DNA of 40,678 bases, taken from contig CABUNJ010000023.1 of the NCBI GenBank assembly GCA_902492935.1, positions 1 through 40,678 of the forward strand, in the 5' to 3' direction. The translations under genes and the position numbers were made by a program. Shown piece by piece: positions 36,930 to 40,678 of this stretch. The stretch's first letter is position 1; the number at the start of each line of letters is the position of its first letter. The notes under the pieces were generated by a model. The model was not told the origin of the DNA. It searched no databases and saw nothing but the letters and a program-made list of their open reading frames with translations. The stretch is from an uncultured Collinsella sp. (GTDB lineage Bacteria > Actinomycetota > Coriobacteriia > Coriobacteriales > Coriobacteriaceae).

Positions 36930-39242
36930 CTACGCCGACGCGCTGTCGCGAGCCGCCTGGCATGTGGGAGTCTGACGCAGCGTAAGCGGCTTGTCCCCCG
37001 CCTCGGCCGACGTGGTCAGCGTATACGTGATCGTCGTCGTCTCGCCAGCATGCAGGTCAACGGTACCCGAATAGAAGGGGATTCCATGCCACGTAGCGGC
37101 GCCAAGACCAAACTGGGTGCCCTCAACCGTAAGGTCACTGATGTTGCCGCCCGTCGGGGCAAACAGTGAGACATTCAGACGCTCGTCGTCGCGCGCGGCA
37201 TCGGGCGCGCTCGCCGCGACGTAGTCGGGCAGCTTGCCGGCCTCCTCCTGCGTCATGATGTTCGTCAGGGTAACGGTGATGCGATAGGAGCACGTGCCGT
37301 CACCGTTCTTGATGCCCTGGCCAATCTGCGTATCGGCGTTCAGATACCAGTCGAGCTTGGAGAAGCTCAGGTTGTTAAAGTAAACGCCGGCAACGGGATC
37401 GGCACTCGGATCATCCGGATCGGGCAGCGAAGCGTCAATGCCCGTCTCTTTGATGGCATTCTGTTCATCATCGTTTCTCATCCACGCGATCAGGCGGCCC
37501 TCTTCGGCACCGCGCTCAACGGCGCTGACAAGCTTCGCAACATCGACATCGCCGATACCGCCAAGGATCTTGTCGAAGGCAGCGCTGGCAACAGCCGCAA
37601 AGATGCCGTCCGATTCCTCGACCGGATAGTTCCAATACACATCGTGCATGAGAACCTTCGCCGCGTTGGTACCGTCGACGACCGTACCATCAGGCAGCGA
37701 GACATTACCGACAAGGCCCAGCAGGTACTGCAAGAACACCGGATCGATGCCGACGACGCCATCAACGTCCTGCCCATACTGGGACTTCCACAGCGCGGCG
37801 ACACGCTGCGAGTTGCGGGGCCAATCAGGCGAATAGGTATTGCCCGAGTTGTACAGGTTGCTGTGGTTGCCGAACAGCGCCTCATCCTCTTCGTCGACGC
37901 TCTCGACTGCCTCATCCTCGCTGAGTCCAATGCGGGGAACAAACTCGCCAATCGACATCTGGCCATCGGTGACCGAAATCAGGCCCTGCGAACCGCCAAA
38001 GCCGCCGCAGGCACGAATCTCGACGTTGTTCATGGCGTACACAAGGTAGTTGCGCGTCTGGCCGTTGGCGCCGAGCATCTGGGGAAGGATGGGGGCGACC
38101 TTCTCCGCCGCGTCAACCGCGCCGTTGAGGGTGGCAAAGCCGTCCTTGGCCTTATCGACCAGCTCGGTCACCTGGGAAATATGAGTATCGCCAATGCCCT
38201 GGATCTTCTCATTGGCGCTCTTGAACACCTTCGAGCTGCTGGAAAGCGAATCGGCGACCGCCTGCAGCGCGGACACGTTAATCATGCCGTCCTGGAACAG
38301 CTTGCCGGGCGTGGCCTGCGAGAGGTTATCGGCCATGGGAACCAGCGCGTTGCTCGAGACATCGGACAGGGCATCAATCATGGTGCGGGCTGCGTTGATG
38401 TCACTGCCATACACCGGGATAAACGAAGCCGCCGTCCACAGCGGGCTCGAGGTCTCCGCCTTCATGCTGTCGCAGAGTTCATCGATCTTCTTCGCGTCGT
38501 CAGGCAGCGTCGAAAAATCGCCTGACGTGACCTTGTCCTTAAGGCCACCGACGATCTCGACAGCCTCCTTCGCTTCGCTCTTTACGGTCTTTGCCGAGTT
38601 AAGCAGCATAAAGCCGCTTGCGCCAAGCGCAACGAGAAGCACCGCGACTACAGCGGCAATAATGGCGCCGGTGTGACACTTTTTGCGCTCGCCCTTGCGA
38701 TGGCGATGACGGACCAGACCGTCAGAGGTCGAACTCGACGAAGCGTCGCTACCGTAGTTCAAGCCAAAATCGTAATAATCTTCCTTGGAACCCGAGCCCG
38801 CAAACTCGGCACCGCTATCATCCAGGCGGGCGAACGTGCCAGTCTCGGAGGCGCCGGTGTAAATCGTGCCGAGGTTACCCGTAAGCCCCGCGCCACCGGC
38901 AGAGGGAGTATTGTTGGCGGCCTTGCCGGCATTAACGTTGCCGGCGGCATTCGCGGCGTTGGCAGCACCTGCGTTGTTCGCGGGTACCGAAGGAGCCCCG
39001 CTCGGCTGCGACGTGGAGGTTGCACCGCCCGCAAAGACATTCCCTCTTGCACGGCCGGTCTTTTTTGCCTTTTGAGACTGCTCGTACAGAGCGGTAAACA
39101 TCGCCGTCTCGCCCGGGGACACGCGCTTACCGGAACCGCCCTGTCCAGCGCCGCCCGGCGTGCCGGCCTTACCAGCCCCGTTCGGACGCGGCGGAACTGC
39201 AGGGCGGCCGCTATCGCTGCCCTTAAAGTGATTACCAGCCAT
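36930..39242 (-). CDS. DUF4012 membrane-anchored surface protein
   Basis: This 770-residue protein has a cytosolic N-terminus of about 190 residues, of low complexity (Gly/Pro-rich at 10-45; Asn/Ala/Gly-rich at 86-120; Ser-rich at 165-175) and ending in the basic stretch RHRHRKGERKK. One membrane helix follows (192-214), then an extracellular part of about 555 residues. The outer part matches DUF4012, with YLVYAMNNVEIRACGGFGG and a conserved tail (DWYLNADTQIGQG). DUF4012 proteins are found in actinobacteria; function unknown. Start at the ATG 39242 with GAGGA upstream; an earlier TTG is less likely. It may act on the cell wall, as glmM is downstream, but this is only context. Confidence 0.8.
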   Translation of the reverse strand: MAGNHFKGSDSGRPAVPPRPNGAGKAGTPGGAGQGGSGKRVSPGETAMFTALYEQSQKAKKTGRARGNVFAGGATSTSQPSGAPSVPANNAGAANAANAAGNVNAGKAANNTPSAGGAGLTGNLGTIYTGASETGTFARLDDSGAEFAGSGSKEDYYDFGLNYGSDASSSSTSDGLVRHRHRKGERKKCHTGAIIAAVVAVLLVALGASGFMLLNSAKTVKSEAKEAVEIVGGLKDKVTSGDFSTLPDDAKKIDELCDSMKAETSSPLWTAASFIPVYGSDINAARTMIDALSDVSSNALVPMADNLSQATPGKLFQDGMINVSALQAVADSLSSSSKVFKSANEKIQGIGDTHISQVTELVDKAKDGFATLNGAVDAAEKVAPILPQMLGANGQTRNYLVYAMNNVEIRACGGFGGSQGLISVTDGQMSIGEFVPRIGLSEDEAVESVDEEDEALFGNHSNLYNSGNTYSPDWPRNSQRVAALWKSQYGQDVDGVVGIDPVFLQYLLGLVGNVSLPDGTVVDGTNAAKVLMHDVYWNYPVEESDGIFAAVASAAFDKILGGIGDVDVAKLVSAVERGAEEGRLIAWMRNDDEQNAIKETGIDASLPDPDDPSADPVAGVYFNNLSFSKLDWYLNADTQIGQGIKNGDGTCSYRITVTLTNIMTQEEAGKLPDYVAASAPDAARDDERLNVSLFAPTGGNISDLTVEGTQFGLGAATWHGIPFYSGTVDLHAGETTTITYTLTTSAEAGDKPLTLRQTPTCQAARDSASA

Positions 39243-39278
39243 AAAGAAATCCTCGCAATTGAGTCGCAATGAAAAAGT

Positions 39279-39300
39279 CCATAACGTTACTAGTTTATGG
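39279..39300. promoter_or_regulatory. Small inverted repeat before the DUF4012 gene
   Basis: CCATAA and TTATGG are separated by 10 bases, about 37 bases before the DUF4012 start codon. On the minus strand TAAACT within it could be a -10, so the repeat may be an operator. No good -35 is visible. Confidence 0.3.
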
Positions 39301-39391
39301 CATTTTGAGCATCGACAGCTAAACTCCAGACACGGACGTCAATTGGCGAAAATGCGGCACAACACCTTTTCCGTCTTGGCAGCGGCGCCAG

Positions 39392-40414
39392 CTACACCGT
39401 GAGGAACATCATCACGATGATCATGACAAAGCCGATAAGGTCGGTCGGCAAAAACACCGTCCCCAGCATAACGGCGCTGGTGATGGTCGCCGAAACCGGC
39501 TCCACAGTTCCGATGAGGCTCGCGCGCACCGAGCCGATGTCCTTAACGCCCTGCATATAAAGCATGTAAGCAAAAAACGAGCCGATAACCACGAACACCG
39601 CGAGCGCCTCGATACCGGCGGCATCGAGCGCCGGCATATGCGCCCAGGGCTGCACGAAGACACATGAGACCACGCCCGCCGTGAGCATTGCCGAGCCCGT
39701 GACGATGGGGCTACCGTATTCGGACAGAATCTTGGCGGGAATCACCGCCATACACGCGGCGCTGACCGCACACATAAGACCTGCTGCCAGGCCAAGCGGC
39801 GAGATATTCAGGCTGGTGGGGTCGCCGCCGGTGGCGATTAAAAAGGTTCCACCCAGAGCCAGGCCAATGCCGATGACTTCGCGAGTACGCGGCATGCGGC
39901 GATCGATCGCGCAGGTGTAGCCCATGATGATAACGAGCTGCAGGCACTGGAGCACCGTCGCGGTTCCGGCATTGGTCAGGCGCACGGCCGAAAGATAGCA
40001 AAACTGGTTGAACAGCAGGCCAAAGGCGGTAAAGAGCAGCAGCTGCTTGCGATCGGCGGGTGTGGTCCAAAGCTTGACCAGGCGTGCGCGGTCGCGCGTG
40101 ACAACCACAGCCATAAAGAGCAGGCCGGCGAGAATCTGACGCACGCTCATAAGCCACAGCGTATCGACATGGTAGGTATCGAACAAAAAACTCGCGCTGG
40201 TGCCCGAGAAGCCCCAAAACGAACCGCCCACCAGCGTAGCCAAGACGCCCGTGATCATCTTGCGCGTCGAAGCGCTGTTCAGGCGGTCGCGCCATGCGCG
40301 ACGGGTGTTGCGGCTGAGCTCGTCGGTGCCCTCGGGCACATCAATGTTCGATATATCGGTCATCGGCACCGAAGCCCCTGCGCCTTCGACCTGCTCGACA
40401 CACTCTTTGCTCAT
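39392..40414 (-). CDS. EamA-family (DMT) transporter
   Basis: This 340-residue protein has a polar N-terminal tail of about 55 residues followed by ten predicted membrane helices in two EamA repeats (first half with GGSFWGFSGTSASFLF and FNQFCYLSAVRLTNAGTATVL; second half with GLAAGLMCAVSAACMAV and ASLIGTVEPVSATI). Members export or import amino acids or other metabolites; the substrate cannot be told from sequence. GGGGGAG lies 5 bases before the ATG. No partner genes are adjacent. Confidence 0.88.
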   Translation of the reverse strand: MSKECVEQVEGAGASVPMTDISNIDVPEGTDELSRNTRRAWRDRLNSASTRKMITGVLATLVGGSFWGFSGTSASFLFDTYHVDTLWLMSVRQILAGLLFMAVVVTRDRARLVKLWTTPADRKQLLLFTAFGLLFNQFCYLSAVRLTNAGTATVLQCLQLVIIMGYTCAIDRRMPRTREVIGIGLALGGTFLIATGGDPTSLNISPLGLAAGLMCAVSAACMAVIPAKILSEYGSPIVTGSAMLTAGVVSCVFVQPWAHMPALDAAGIEALAVFVVIGSFFAYMLYMQGVKDIGSVRASLIGTVEPVSATITSAVMLGTVFLPTDLIGFVMIIVMMFLTV

Positions 40415-40623
40415 TCCACTCCCCCGAAACAGCCCGGAAACAATTCGGCTTACCTTACCACGGCGAAGTCACCAGCTGGAGGCTTGTCCGCTTATCGGTA
40501 GGACAATTCCGCAGGCGTCTTTCCATAGCTCGATACCGCAATGGCCTTGCATTATGCGACAGCCAAATCGCGGCAGCAGGCTCTTTTGAAATGGATGCGA
40601 CAAAGCCCCCGAATTCCACAATG
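40415..40623. other. Right-end intergenic region
   Basis: No firm gene. On the minus strand a frame runs in from the terminal repeat and stays open for about 70 codons to a stop near 40460. It begins inside the repeat and looks like chance, though I cannot exclude a gene fragment. Confidence 0.35.
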
Positions 40624-40678
40624 GGTTGATTTTCAATCTCAACGCAACAGCCTGAACGGACCCCGCGTTTCCGCAGCT
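40624..40678. repeat. Right copy of the terminal inverted repeat (55 bp)
   Basis: This is the exact reverse complement of bases 1-55. Both copies point inward with the same end (GATTGAAAATCAACC), and the neighbouring unique bases differ. The exact length of 55 suggests a k-mer overlap from a de Bruijn-graph assembly that stopped at a longer repeat. Confidence 0.9.

Overview
The window looks like a 40.7-kb piece of chromosome from a high-GC actinobacterium of the class Coriobacteriia, most likely Collinsella or a close relative. The grounds are the gene content, the codon use (G or C third positions), the Tad locus without an outer-membrane secretin, the T-box before pheST and the generally high GC. 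This is inference; no 16S or marker search was possible. Nearly every gene is on the minus strand; only pyk and a carboxypeptidase gene run on the plus strand. The first and last 55 bases are exact inverted copies of each other, so the piece probably ends where a dispersed repeat (perhaps an insertion sequence) broke the assembly.

Layout on the minus strand, left to right. 0.2-2.5 kb: proC, rlmH and an SPFH/band-7 membrane protein. 2.5-2.75 kb: a 219-bp AT-rich element with 30-bp terminal inverted repeats. 2.8-7.4 kb: tRNA-Leu(CAG), then tatD, ksgA, metG and rsmI, which are translation and rRNA-modification functions. 7.4-9.0 kb: a GH5-like protein that lacks canonical catalytic residues, an array of three 62-bp palindromic repeats, and tRNA-Phe. 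9.1-9.6 kb: a BrnT/BrnA-like toxin-antitoxin pair with its own promoter and palindrome. 9.7-19.3 kb: a tightly overlapping Tad (Flp) pilus operon, in transcription order cpaB, tadZ, tadA, tadB, tadC, flp pilin, an unknown membrane protein, three TadE-type pseudopilins, one large TadG-like protein and a DUF192 protein. 19.5-23.7 kb: rsgA and a Ca2+-type P-ATPase whose ribosome-binding site is paired in a leader hairpin.

Pyruvate kinase (24.1-25.5 kb) is on the plus strand. Then, again on minus, come a zinc phospholipase C-like protein, a nickel/cobalt ECF transporter (cbiM-PDGLE fusion, ecfT, ecfA) behind a NikR-like operator, and pheS-pheT under a T-box riboswitch. The specifier (UUC) and UGGU bulge of that T-box match the tRNA-Phe encoded elsewhere in the window. 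A plus-strand M32 carboxypeptidase follows, then glmM, a DUF4012 cell-surface protein and an EamA-family transporter at the right end.

Most of the window is ordinary core metabolism and translation. I found no CRISPR array, phage module or recognisable defence island. The most promising material is the Tad locus (unusual large TadG-like subunit, shared A|Q processing site, possible non-canonical start, PhoB-like direct repeats upstream), the palindromic intergenic elements, the degenerate GH5 protein, and the structured leader of the P-type ATPase.
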